A stretch of DNA of 28,175 bases from CAYZYO01 sp964482585 (GTDB lineage Bacteria; Bacillota; Syntrophomonadia; Syntrophomonadales; Syntrophomonadaceae). The notes under the pieces were generated by a model. It saw only the letters and a program-made list of their open reading frames with translations, was not told where the DNA came from and searched no databases. The first letter of the stretch is position 1. The number at the start of each line of letters is the position of its first letter. Positions 1 through 7,379 of the stretch are shown in pieces. A program made the position numbers and the translations under genes. The stretch spans positions 1 through 28,175 of the forward strand of contig CAYZYO010000008.1 in NCBI GenBank assembly GCA_964482585.1, given 5' to 3'.

Positions 1-1814
1 ATATCCCGGGCTATTTCTTTAAAAACCGGAGCTGCATCTTCAGCTCCGGTTTTTCCTTCTTCAACCAGTACCACTATAGCCCATTTAGGGTTATCGGCCG
101 GAAAAAAACCTCCAAACCAGGCATTAAGTATTTCTTTATCATCTTTTATATTTCCTGTCTGGCTGGTAGCGGTTTTGCCTGCTACTTTAACCTCTGAAGC
201 TGCCGCAGTTTTACCCGTCCCTTGACTGACTACCAGACTCATTAGTTCCTGAACCTTTTTGGCCGTTTCCTGGCTTATTACCTGTTTTTTTTCAGGCTTT
301 ACCGGGATTTCTTTTTTTCCTGCCTGGTCAGTAGTATATCTAACTAAACAAGGCGGAGCCCAGTTTCCATTATCCGCTATAGTCGCTATTAAAGAGGCTA
401 CCTGCAAAGGTGAAACCATTATTCCCTGCTGTCCCAAACAGGCATTGCCAATTGCAGGTGCCCCCGGATTTATTTTTACATAGCTTCCGCTGCTATATTG
501 ATCAAAACCTATTATTCTTTCATCAGTAACATGCATTTTCTCTGCATACTCAATTAGTCTCTGTCTACCCAAATTCAGTCCTATTTCAATAAAGGCCGGG
601 TTACAGGACAGGGTAAAAGCCTGCACGAAGTCTAAGCTGCCATGCCCCTCTTCCTGCCAGCAGGGAATAGATACTTCTTCATTGAATTGATATTTCCCGG
701 TACAGTTAAACCGGTCATTAGAATCAACTAATCCTTCTTCTATTGCTGCTGCAGTTACTAATATTTTAAATAATGAACCAGGATAATACCTGTTTAATGC
801 CCTATTTGTTAAAGCACTCTCTCTGCTATTAAGCACACCTTTTATATCATAGGGATTAAATGTTGGCCTGCTGGCCATAGCCAATATTTCTTTACTTCTA
901 ACATCTATAACTACTGCTGTACCTTTTTTTACTTTCTGGGACATGCCGTTTTCTACAACTTCCTGAATACGCTTATCTATCGTTAATACAACTGACCCTT
1001 TTTGCTTGTCCTGCTCCTGCCTTACTTTAAACATTAATCCTTGAATAGCAGCACCTCTGGCATCCAAAACAGAAATAAGCTCTTGAGAAGAAGAGCCTGC
1101 TTTAAGTAAATCGTTATAGGCTTTTTCAATACCAGCTTTTCCTTCACTATTTGTTGAATCCCCGGTTACATATCCCAGAAGATGGGCACAAAATCCATCA
1201 TCCCTGTATCTTTTGATAATCGGAGCAATTACCAATCCAGGTAAATCAGCAGAATTTATTTTCTGGATTCCTTTATCAGTTAAGTCAGATGCTATTCTTA
1301 CAAATGGGCTGCCCAACCGGTCAGCATTATTTAGTTTAGCAAATATTTCTTTTTGCATCTTATCTTTAATGTTTAAATCTACTTCAACACTTTGGTTGTC
1401 AAAGGTATTTTTGTCAATGCCGTTAATAGCAAAAACATTTCTGTTAGTACTGGTTTTTTCTAGTTCCTGGTTGTTATTTAATGTTTCCGATAAAAAATCG
1501 GCTATATCTGCAAACGAATGATTGGTAGAACTATTTTCGTTACCATTAACATTATTATTTTCGCTGTTTACTATTTCCTGGGGAAAGCAGTAAACTGCGT
1601 TAGAGGTAATAGTATCCGTTAGGGGCAGGAGATTGCGATCCAATATTTTACCCCGGGAAAATTCTTTTAGCTCAATCTGCCTGCTGCGCATTGCTACAGC
1701 CTGCTGAGCAATAGAATATCCTTTAATCACCTGGTAGTAAGCCAGTTTAGAAAATAATCCTAAATACACAGCTAAGATAATATACATTAAAATAAATATT
1801 CGAGACTTACGCAT
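1..1814 (-). CDS. Class B penicillin-binding protein (peptidoglycan transpeptidase), 3' end cut by window edge
   Basis: The frame is open from an ATG at 1814 to the left edge, giving 604 residues without a stop, so the C-terminus is missing. A single N-terminal membrane segment (about residues 5-25) is followed by a PBP dimerisation-type region containing an Asn-rich stretch (about 82-126). The transpeptidase domain comes next: SLFK with nucleophile Ser347 and Lys350, SCN at 403-405, and KTA at 547-549 where most PBPs have KTG or KSG. The protein should cross-link peptidoglycan on the outer membrane face, as FtsI, PbpA or SpoVD do; I cannot say which of these it is. The Shine-Dalgarno GGGGG lies six bases before the ATG and is inside a predicted hairpin (1820-1865). 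The gene lies downstream of the U32/DUF4911 pair on the same strand. The family assignment is secure. Confidence 0.93.
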   Translation of the reverse strand, partial: MRKSRIFILMYIILAVYLGLFSKLAYYQVIKGYSIAQQAVAMRSRQIELKEFSRGKILDRNLLPLTDTITSNAVYCFPQEIVNSENNNVNGNENSSTNHSFADIADFLSETLNNNQELEKTSTNRNVFAINGIDKNTFDNQSVEVDLNIKDKMQKEIFAKLNNADRLGSPFVRIASDLTDKGIQKINSADLPGLVIAPIIKRYRDDGFCAHLLGYVTGDSTNSEGKAGIEKAYNDLLKAGSSSQELISVLDARGAAIQGLMFKVRQEQDKQKGSVVLTIDKRIQEVVENGMSQKVKKGTAVVIDVRSKEILAMASRPTFNPYDIKGVLNSRESALTNRALNRYYPGSLFKILVTAAAIEEGLVDSNDRFNCTGKYQFNEEVSIPCWQEEGHGSLDFVQAFTLSCNPAFIEIGLNLGRQRLIEYAEKMHVTDERIIGFDQYSSGSYVKINPGAPAIGNACLGQQGIMVSPLQVASLIATIADNGNWAPPCLVRYTTDQAGKKEIPVKPEKKQVISQETAKKVQELMSLVVSQGTGKTAAASEVKVAGKTATSQTGNIKDDKEILNAWFGGFFPADNPKWAIVVLVEEGKTGAEDAAPVFKEIARD

Positions 1815-1819
1815 AAATA

Positions 1820-1865
1820 ACCCCCGGTTAGCCTTGTATATTTATCATTGGCCCAACCAGGGGGT
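1820..1865 (-). promoter_or_regulatory. Hairpin that pairs the PBP ribosome binding site
   Basis: On the minus strand, ACCCCC plus GGTT (complement of 1855-1865) can pair with AACC plus GGGGGT (complement of 1820-1829). The stem is 10 bp with one bulged base and a loop of about 25 nt. The GGGGG in the 3' arm is the only Shine-Dalgarno-like sequence before the PBP ATG at 1814. There is no U-tract, so it is not a typical terminator. A translational control role is inference. Confidence 0.45.
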
Positions 1866-1932
1866 ATTATTCCTACTCTTATCTAAATTAATATTAAGAT
1901 ATTAAAAAACGAAGCTTTTTAAACAATAATTA

Positions 1933-2172
1933 TTATCTAAATTCTGCTAAACCCGGTCCTTGTAATATTTCTAAAGGAAAAGGCAAGGTTGATAGGATCT
2001 CGATAATCTCTTCGCAGGTATCTTCAGTTCCTCTAATTAATACAACCCCTTTTTTGCTGTCTATTGTTGATACTATTCCCAGGTGTTCATATCCCTCCAT
2101 GATCTTGGTGAGCATATCAATATCTCCAGGAATAACCCTGGCATATATTTGACTCTTAATAATTACTAACAC
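1933..2172 (-). CDS. DUF4911 family small protein
   Basis: This 79-residue protein matches my recollection of the DUF4911 family, which commonly follows U32 genes in Clostridia. Its function is unknown. The core reads IMEGYEHLGIVSTIDSKKG and then a hydrophobic strand, compatible with a small ferredoxin-like or ACT-like alpha/beta fold (inference). It overlaps the end of the U32 gene by 17 nt, implying translational coupling. The start is uncertain. GTG at 2172 begins on the last base of its own AAGGAG motif. An ATT codon at 2163 lies at the ideal 8-nt spacing and would shorten the protein by three residues. No metal-binding residues are obvious. Confidence 0.75.
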   Translation of the reverse strand: MLVIIKSQIYARVIPGDIDMLTKIMEGYEHLGIVSTIDSKKGVVLIRGTEDTCEEIIEILSTLPFPLEILQGPGLAEFR

Positions 2173-3385
2173 TCCTTCTTAAGATGGAATACCCGGGTAT
2201 AGGCTGATTAAAAGGCAGTAATACCTTTTGTTGCGGATGACGGGCTCTATCAATCGGATTAAAAGCCTCATCATATAATCTATCTGGATTAAACCTGATA
2301 ATTTCACCGCCCGGTAACAAAAATTCTAAATCTTCACCCGGGCCAAAATTAGATCTTTGTTCAACCTGCAGCATTTTAAGTTTTTCATCATATCCTTTGA
2401 CTACTCCACAAAAATCTGCCCGTATGGACATTTTTTCTTTATTAATATCTTGAATTTGAGAAGATTCACCTTCGATGAACCCATTGGTAAAAGGCCTGGT
2501 AGCTGTACTCCTTAATTCTTTAATCCACCTTTGAAGATCTTTAGTAGAAAATTCTGTTCTTTGATTATAATAAATATCCATTGCCTGCCGGTAAATGGCT
2601 GCTACCGATGCAGCATATAACGGACTCTTCATTCTTCCTTCAACTTTAAATGCATTAATATCCATTTCCATTAAACGGGGCAGATATTCGAGAAGACAAA
2701 GATCCCGGGAATTCAATATATAACTTCCCCGTTCATCCTCTTCTAGTGGATAGTATTCACCGGGCCGTTTCTCTTCAACAAGATTATACCGGTACCGGCA
2801 CGGGTGGGCACAGGCTCCTTGATTAGCACTCCTGCCGGTCATGTAATGGGAAAGCAGACACCTGCCCGAGTATGATACACACATAGCTCCATGAATAAAA
2901 ACCTCTATTTCTATCTCCAGGCGTTTTTTTATTTCTTCTATTTCGTTAAGATCAAGCTCTCTGGCTAATACAATCCTCCCGGCACCTAAATCCTGAAAAA
3001 ATGCTGCTGATTCATAGTTAGAAACATTAGCCTGGGTGCTGATAGTTATTGGTATTCCCGGGGCATGCTTCTGGGCCAGACGTAAGATCCCGGGATCTGA
3101 TATTATTAAACCATCAACCTTAATTCTCTTTAATTCCTCTAAATATTCCGGTAATCTCTTAATATCTCTATTGTGAGCTAGAATATTGACTCCTACGTAT
3201 ATTTTTTTCTGCCTTTCGCAGGCAACTTTAACTCCTTCAGCTATTTCTTCAAGATTAAAATTGTCGGCAAAAGCCCGGAGGCTAAATTCCTTTCCTCCCA
3301 GGTACACAGCGTCAGCTCCGAATAAGAAAGCGGTCTTAAGTTTCTCCATGTTGCCTGCTGGAAGGACCAGTTCAGGAAGTACCAT
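2156..3385 (-). CDS. U32 family protein, probably tRNA U34 hydroxylation factor (TrhP-like)
   Basis: This is a 409-residue U32 'peptidase' family protein. The barrel-like N-terminal half opens with LPELVLPAGNMEKLKTAFLF. It carries the four conserved cysteines C169, C176, C192 and C196, in MCVSYSGRC and GACAHPC, which in TrhP/RlhA are thought to hold an iron-sulfur cluster. The family signature VEGRMKSPLYAA follows. Members once called collagenase-like peptidases are now linked to prephenate-dependent 5-hydroxyuridine formation in tRNA (TrhP) or rRNA (RlhA). In Bacillus the related yrrN/yrrO pair also sits near mltG, which supports the TrhP reading here. One gene replaces the Bacillus pair. 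The ATG at 3385 has a strong GGAGGAGG site. The family is certain; the exact substrate is inferred. Confidence 0.88.
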   Translation of the reverse strand: MVLPELVLPAGNMEKLKTAFLFGADAVYLGGKEFSLRAFADNFNLEEIAEGVKVACERQKKIYVGVNILAHNRDIKRLPEYLEELKRIKVDGLIISDPGILRLAQKHAPGIPITISTQANVSNYESAAFFQDLGAGRIVLARELDLNEIEEIKKRLEIEIEVFIHGAMCVSYSGRCLLSHYMTGRSANQGACAHPCRYRYNLVEEKRPGEYYPLEEDERGSYILNSRDLCLLEYLPRLMEMDINAFKVEGRMKSPLYAASVAAIYRQAMDIYYNQRTEFSTKDLQRWIKELRSTATRPFTNGFIEGESSQIQDINKEKMSIRADFCGVVKGYDEKLKMLQVEQRSNFGPGEDLEFLLPGGEIIRFNPDRLYDEAFNPIDRARHPQQKVLLPFNQPIPGYSILRRSVSNY

Positions 3386-3435
3386 AATTCCTCCTCCAGT
3401 TATCTGAGAATTTTGCTTAATAACTATTTTTTAGC

Positions 3436-3472
3436 ATTAGAACTCTTGCACCCGTAAGAGGGACTTCTCCGG
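3436..3472 (-). repeat. Degenerate copy of the GAAGTCTCCTCTACGG dispersed repeat
   Basis: Read on the minus strand, this spacer contains GAAGTCCCTCTTACGGGTGC followed by AAGAG. It parallels AAGTCTCCTTTAGGGATGCA plus AGAG at 25441-25464 and the right arms of the elements at 12186 and 15733. Only one arm is recognisable, so it is a decayed or partial copy. Confidence 0.4.
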
Positions 3473-3554
3473 CTCAACTATTATCCTGATGCAAAATGAC
3501 ATGGTGATCTGGATTGTCCAATTCTCTCAATTAGCTGCTGTCTCGCAAAAAAAC

Positions 3555-4580
3555 CTAATTAATATATTTATTTTTTGCCCTCTTGTGTTCCTCATAGGTC
3601 TTAGCAAAATAATGACTGCCATCTCCTTTAGAACAATAATAAAAATATGGATGCATTTCCGGGTTTAAAGCAGCATTGATAGAAGCCCGGCCCGGGGAAG
3701 CTATAGGCCCTGGTGGTAACCCCGGATATTTATATGTATTATAAATAGAATCAACTTCTAAATCATCATATGTAACTACATTTTTGTGTTCACCTAAACA
3801 GTATAATACTGTGGCATCAATCCTTAAAAGCATTCCTTTTTCCAGGCGGTTTATTATAACACCAGATATGGTCTTTCTCTCTTTCTCTATTTTAGCTTCT
3901 TTCTCTATAAGAGAAGCCAGGGTTATGATTTCCAATAGGTTCATGCCACCGTTCTCTGCTTGTCCCGCAAATTCCTTTTGCCATACATTTTCAAAACTAT
4001 TAAGCATCAGCTTAACAATCTCCTGGGCATTTGTATTTTCTGATATAAAGTAGGTATCCGGGAATAGAAAACCCTCTAAATGCTGTTGCTGGCCTGAAGG
4101 TATTTCCCTTAAAAAATTATAGTTATACTCTTGATTAATTGCATCATTCCACTTTGCCTCAGTAGTAATCCCCTTCTCAACCAGCATATTCCCTATCTGC
4201 TTTACGGTAAACCCCTCTGGTACTGTAAATGATATATTAACTACCCTGCCACTTACTATCGAATCAACAATTTCCTGTAGACTTTGACTGCGGCTGAGTT
4301 TATAATGCCCAGCCCGCAGCTTGTTATCAAAATCATTTTTACGAACATAAGATAAAAATGCTGTTTCAGTATGTATAAGATCATTTTTTTTAAGAATAGC
4401 TGCCACTTCTTGAGCATTAGAATTATCCGCTATTATTATATCCAGGTAGCTTGTATCCAGCGGATCAACTGGATTATATTTTTGGTTGCTAAAATAGAAA
4501 CTCCATGAAACAAGTAATGCTATAACAACAAGTACTGCTACAATAATAAATCGCTTACTCCCAAGATTACTCTTTTTCAT
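3555..4580 (-). CDS. mltG: Endolytic murein transglycosylase MltG (YceG-like)
   Basis: This 341-residue membrane-anchored lytic transglycosylase cuts nascent glycan strands and is thought to release or terminate them. A membrane helix lies at about residues 11-30 and is followed by a LysM-like region. The YceG catalytic domain has SLIEKEAK, with the catalytic Glu in the IEKE motif (226 or 228), then NTYKYPGLPPGPIASPG and a C-terminal GSHYFAKTYEEH. The length is normal for the family. The ATG at 4580 lies inside the end of the upstream VanW-family gene (14-nt overlap) with AGGGTG before it, so the two are almost certainly co-translated and both act on the wall. No terminator is visible between this gene and the U32 gene. 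The identification is firm. Confidence 0.95.
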   Translation of the reverse strand: MKKSNLGSKRFIIVAVLVVIALLVSWSFYFSNQKYNPVDPLDTSYLDIIIADNSNAQEVAAILKKNDLIHTETAFLSYVRKNDFDNKLRAGHYKLSRSQSLQEIVDSIVSGRVVNISFTVPEGFTVKQIGNMLVEKGITTEAKWNDAINQEYNYNFLREIPSGQQQHLEGFLFPDTYFISENTNAQEIVKLMLNSFENVWQKEFAGQAENGGMNLLEIITLASLIEKEAKIEKERKTISGVIINRLEKGMLLRIDATVLYCLGEHKNVVTYDDLEVDSIYNTYKYPGLPPGPIASPGRASINAALNPEMHPYFYYCSKGDGSHYFAKTYEEHKRAKNKYIN

Positions 4581-6066
4581 TTATTTCACCCTGTTCTTCA
4601 TCATTATTGTTAGTATTATCAACATTGTTTTCATCGTCTATTTCCGTCTCAACATCAGGATTCTCTGGATCAGGATTCTCTGGGTCGGGATCCTCTGGGT
4701 CGGGATCCTCTGGTATAACTACAGGCTCAGCAGGTGGTCCTACATAAATTAACTTATTTAAAGGTCGATATTTATCAAATGATAACTGTTCGCTTTTTAT
4801 TACTTTACCTTCCTTATCGCAGAAAGTACGAAAAGATCTCACTTCATAACCGGGAAAACCTTCATGATCTATTTTCTCCTTACCCGGTTCTAAACTCAGA
4901 TCTACTTCCCTTATTTCTTTAAAACCAATGACCTTATCAACTACATGACTCAACTGGATGTTTTGCAAATAATCTAAATGCCCGTAAATATTAATAGTAA
5001 GTTTTCCAGCACCGGCTACTGACCTGATATATAGTGGATACTGGGTATTATTTCTAAATCTAAAATCCTGCATTCCATACACGACTGTAGCATCTCTTCC
5101 TAATGGTACATAAGCAATTGCCAGGGCATGGCTGTACCGTTCAACAATTTCTAAGCCTGCTAAAAGACAGGCATTATAAAGAGTTGAAGATACCTGGCAA
5201 ACCCCTCCACCAGCACCCGGTTCAAACTTGCCTCCTATTATTATAAGGGCATCCCGGTATCCTTTTTCATAAATACGTTCACCTACTGTCTGGTTAAAGG
5301 AGAAAATCCCTCCTGGTTTAATTACAGCTGTATTAATTGCCGAAGCTGCAAGGAAAAGATTGTGCGATCGATTTATATCACCAGCATTATACCAGGTAGT
5401 AAAGGAACCTAGTTCGCCCATTTCTTTTAGTACTTCTTCATTTACTTCAGGATATTCATCTTTGCTAATTATCGGTACTTCTATTCGGTCAAAATCATCC
5501 CACTCCTGTGGCAGCCCGGTAACAGTACTTTGATAATCTACACTTTTACCTGTTTTTCCAGGTATTATTATCAACCCTTTTTCTGTATCTACTTCGATAC
5601 TGGCATTAACTGGCTTAACATCCATAATTTTGCGAGCATCATCAGTTAATTTCTGGATTGCCCCGGAATCATAGTCGATCATAAGGGGATAGGTTATCCA
5701 TTTATCTCCTCTAATGTTCAAAATCTTTGACTTCCAATTCCTGTGTTTTTCTTTGTTCCAAACATCCTGAACAGCCTTTGTTACATCAACTGGAAAAGAT
5801 AGTTCTCCTAAATTAGTTTTATGAGAATAATCATCAGCAAAGAAAACAACTTGAGTATTATAGGCTTCATTTACCCATTCTTCTACAAGTTTAGAGGCCT
5901 GTTCTTGATTGTATCCCTGAACTGACACTGAAGCAATTCTAACCCCGGGAAGAAACTGCTCAAATTTAGATAGATCGCTATATATATAAAACATTACAAT
6001 TAAAATGATACCTAATAACAAAACTAGAATAAAAAATAATCTTGACTTTAATTTGTCTTTTGTCAA
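4567..6066 (-). CDS. VanW family protein with peptidoglycan-binding-like region and Pro/Asp repeat tail
   Basis: The product has about 499 residues. An N-terminal membrane anchor (about residues 8-28) is followed by a YoaR/PG-binding-4 type region (about 45-200). The VanW domain comes next, with the diagnostic GGGVCQVSSTLYNA and then RYSHALAIAYVPLGRDATVVY. The C-terminus has a G5-like segment and then a Pro/Asp/Glu/Asn-rich tail encoded partly by a 15-bp tandem repeat. VanW proteins are found in vancomycin-resistance and cell-envelope loci, but their biochemical role is not established. I place the start at TTG 6066. A TTG six bases upstream also keeps the frame, but it lies one base from the GGAGG, whereas 6066 has a 7-nt spacing. 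The coupling to mltG argues for a role in cell-wall maintenance. Confidence 0.88.
   Translation of the reverse strand: MTKDKLKSRLFFILVLLLGIILIVMFYIYSDLSKFEQFLPGVRIASVSVQGYNQEQASKLVEEWVNEAYNTQVVFFADDYSHKTNLGELSFPVDVTKAVQDVWNKEKHRNWKSKILNIRGDKWITYPLMIDYDSGAIQKLTDDARKIMDVKPVNASIEVDTEKGLIIIPGKTGKSVDYQSTVTGLPQEWDDFDRIEVPIISKDEYPEVNEEVLKEMGELGSFTTWYNAGDINRSHNLFLAASAINTAVIKPGGIFSFNQTVGERIYEKGYRDALIIIGGKFEPGAGGGVCQVSSTLYNACLLAGLEIVERYSHALAIAYVPLGRDATVVYGMQDFRFRNNTQYPLYIRSVAGAGKLTINIYGHLDYLQNIQLSHVVDKVIGFKEIREVDLSLEPGKEKIDHEGFPGYEVRSFRTFCDKEGKVIKSEQLSFDKYRPLNKLIYVGPPAEPVVIPEDPDPEDPDPENPDPENPDVETEIDDENNVDNTNNNDEEQGEINEKE
4654..4713. repeat. Four tandem copies of a 15-bp coding repeat
   Basis: Four 15-bp units lie at 4654-4668, 4669-4683, 4684-4698 and 4699-4713. 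The first pair is identical and the second pair is identical, with a few substitutions between the pairs. They encode a PE(D/N)PD pentapeptide repeat in the VanW-family protein tail. Because they are multiples of three, copy-number change would keep the frame. Confidence 0.9.
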
Positions 6067-6154
6067 AGCCAAACCTCCAGAACAACTTACTATACCCCAA
6101 TTAATTTATTATATTATACAATACCTTGACCTTATACATAATGATAATAAATAA

Positions 6155-6186
6155 TATAAAAAAAAGCCCTTTGAAGTTAGGGCTTT
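6155..6186 (-). terminator. Rho-independent terminator after the DUF1292 gene
   Basis: On the minus strand AAAGCCCT pairs perfectly with AGGGCTTT across an 8-nt loop (arms at 6163-6170 and 6179-6186) and is followed by a run of T. It lies about 20 nt past the DUF1292 stop and separates that unit from the VanW/mltG unit. Confidence 0.9.
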
Positions 6187-6207
6187 AATCCATGATTCAA
6201 TACAGTT

Positions 6208-6507
6208 TTATACTTCTTCACTTTCCACAAGTTCCTGCCATGCATCGGCAACCTTTTCCCATTCTTCATCATCTTCAATATCACTTAAAAGCTCATTACC
6301 CTCTTCATCATAGATGAGTTTAAGGATTACTACCTCCAGTTCACTTCCATCTTCATCATCACTCAGATCACTTACTGGTACCAGCACCCGGTATTTATCA
6401 TTTTCGATTTCTAACTCTGCTAATAATTCGAATTGATGCTCCACTCCATCTTCATCTACTAAAACTAATAAAGGAAATTCTTCATCCATTAAATCTTCTT
6501 TAGTCAT
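6208..6507 (-). CDS. DUF1292 domain protein (YrzB-like)
   Basis: This 99-residue, very acidic protein matches the DUF1292 family, which in Firmicutes sits directly after ireB and ruvX, as here. The pattern is a start rich in Asp and Glu, then PLLVLVDEDGVEHQFELLAE, a second strand pair around VVILKLIYDEEGNELL, and an acidic helix at the end. The function is unknown. There are no cysteines, membrane segments or enzymatic motifs. GAGGTG lies seven bases before the ATG. The strong terminator just downstream marks it as the last gene of its transcript. Family membership is judged from context and composition together. Confidence 0.85.
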   Translation of the reverse strand: MTKEDLMDEEFPLLVLVDEDGVEHQFELLAELEIENDKYRVLVPVSDLSDDEDGSELEVVILKLIYDEEGNELLSDIEDDEEWEKVADAWQELVESEEV

Positions 6508-6562
6508 ATTATTTCACCTCTTTCACCAAGTTACACCATTCTAATATTTTCTTTAGGCTGTG

Positions 6563-6982
6563 TCAACTTTCAGTAGACCTATTGTTAAGATAGGTCTGGA
6601 GGATATTAACAGCTGCCATTTTATCGATTACCTTTTTCCGTTTCTTGCGGGATACATCAGCAGCAATTAATACTCTTTCTGCACTCTTAGTAGTTAATCG
6701 TTCATCCCAGTAATCAATCACTAACCCGGTAAACCCGGCCAACCTTTTACCAAATTCCTTTACCTCAACAACTTTTACTCCTATACTTCCATCCATATTT
6801 AGTGGTAACCCTAGTACTATCCTGGTTACTTCATATTCCTCGCATATCTGCGCAATAATCTTTAAATCCTGCTTTAAATTCTTTCTATTAAGAACTGTGT
6901 GCCCCTGCGCTGTCCAACCCATAGGATCACTAATAGCTATTCCTATCCTTTTTTCACCAATATCTAAACCCATTATTCTCAT
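6563..6982 (-). CDS. ruvX: RuvX/YqgF family Holliday junction resolvase-like nuclease
   Basis: The product is 139 residues, the usual size. It has the RNase H-like fold motifs of YqgF: RIMGLDIGEKRIGIAISDP with the first catalytic Asp at residue 7, then IVLGLPLNMDGS, and DERLTTKSAERVL with the acidic residues of the active site. In E. coli the homologue is needed for 16S rRNA 5'-end processing, while other homologues resolve branched DNA, so the exact role is open. AAGGAG lies eight bases before the ATG at 6982. It is separated from ireB by a terminator but keeps the conserved ireB-ruvX-DUF1292 order. Confidence 0.94.
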   Translation of the reverse strand: MRIMGLDIGEKRIGIAISDPMGWTAQGHTVLNRKNLKQDLKIIAQICEEYEVTRIVLGLPLNMDGSIGVKVVEVKEFGKRLAGFTGLVIDYWDERLTTKSAERVLIAADVSRKKRKKVIDKMAAVNILQTYLNNRSTES

Positions 6983-7024
6983 TAAGACAGCTCCTTATAC
7001 CATTCATCAATAAATAATCAGGAT

Positions 7025-7061
7025 AAAAAAATATAAAATCCCCATGTGTTTATGGGGATTT
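7025..7061 (-). terminator. Rho-independent terminator between ireB and ruvX
   Basis: AAATCCCCAT (7036-7045) and ATGGGGATTT (7052-7061) form a perfect 10-bp stem with a 6-nt loop. The minus strand continues TATATTTTTTT, and it lies just after the ireB stop. Because ruvX follows closely, either it has its own promoter or termination is partial. Confidence 0.88.
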
Positions 7062-7067
7062 ACTTTT

Positions 7068-7325
7068 TTAATGGCTGTTAAGATAATTATTCAGCAATAC
7101 CTCAAGTATTTCATACCTATCTACCTTACAAATAAGATTGCGAGCATCATTATGACTGGTTATGTAAGCAGGATCTCCTGAAATCATATATCCTATCATC
7201 TGGTTTATTGGATTATACCCTTTCTCCTCCAATGCTTCAAAAACCGCCTTTAAAGTAGTATCCACCTTTTCTTTGTTATCTCGTTCTAACTTGAAGCTAA
7301 CTGTTTCTTCTTTTTTTTGAGGCAT
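7068..7325 (-). CDS. ireB: IreB family regulatory protein (UPF0297)
   Basis: The product is 85 residues from the ATG at 7325, which has GAGGAGGTG seven bases upstream. A longer frame from 7343 would put the ribosome site inside the gene, so I reject it. The UPF0297 signature EEKGYNPINQMIGYMISGDP followed by AYITSHNDARN is clear. In Enterococcus IreB is phosphorylated by the PASTA-domain kinase IreK and acts negatively on cell-wall stress resistance. The N-terminal EETVSF aligns with the region carrying the Enterococcus phosphothreonine, so Thr8 is a plausible phosphosite (inference). It follows alaS by 54 nt, as in most Firmicutes. Confidence 0.92.
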   Translation of the reverse strand: MPQKKEETVSFKLERDNKEKVDTTLKAVFEALEEKGYNPINQMIGYMISGDPAYITSHNDARNLICKVDRYEILEVLLNNYLNSH

Positions 7326-7379
7326 AGACGAACACCTCCTCATAAAGAGTCTTCTATATTTATATCACAAATTCCTATT

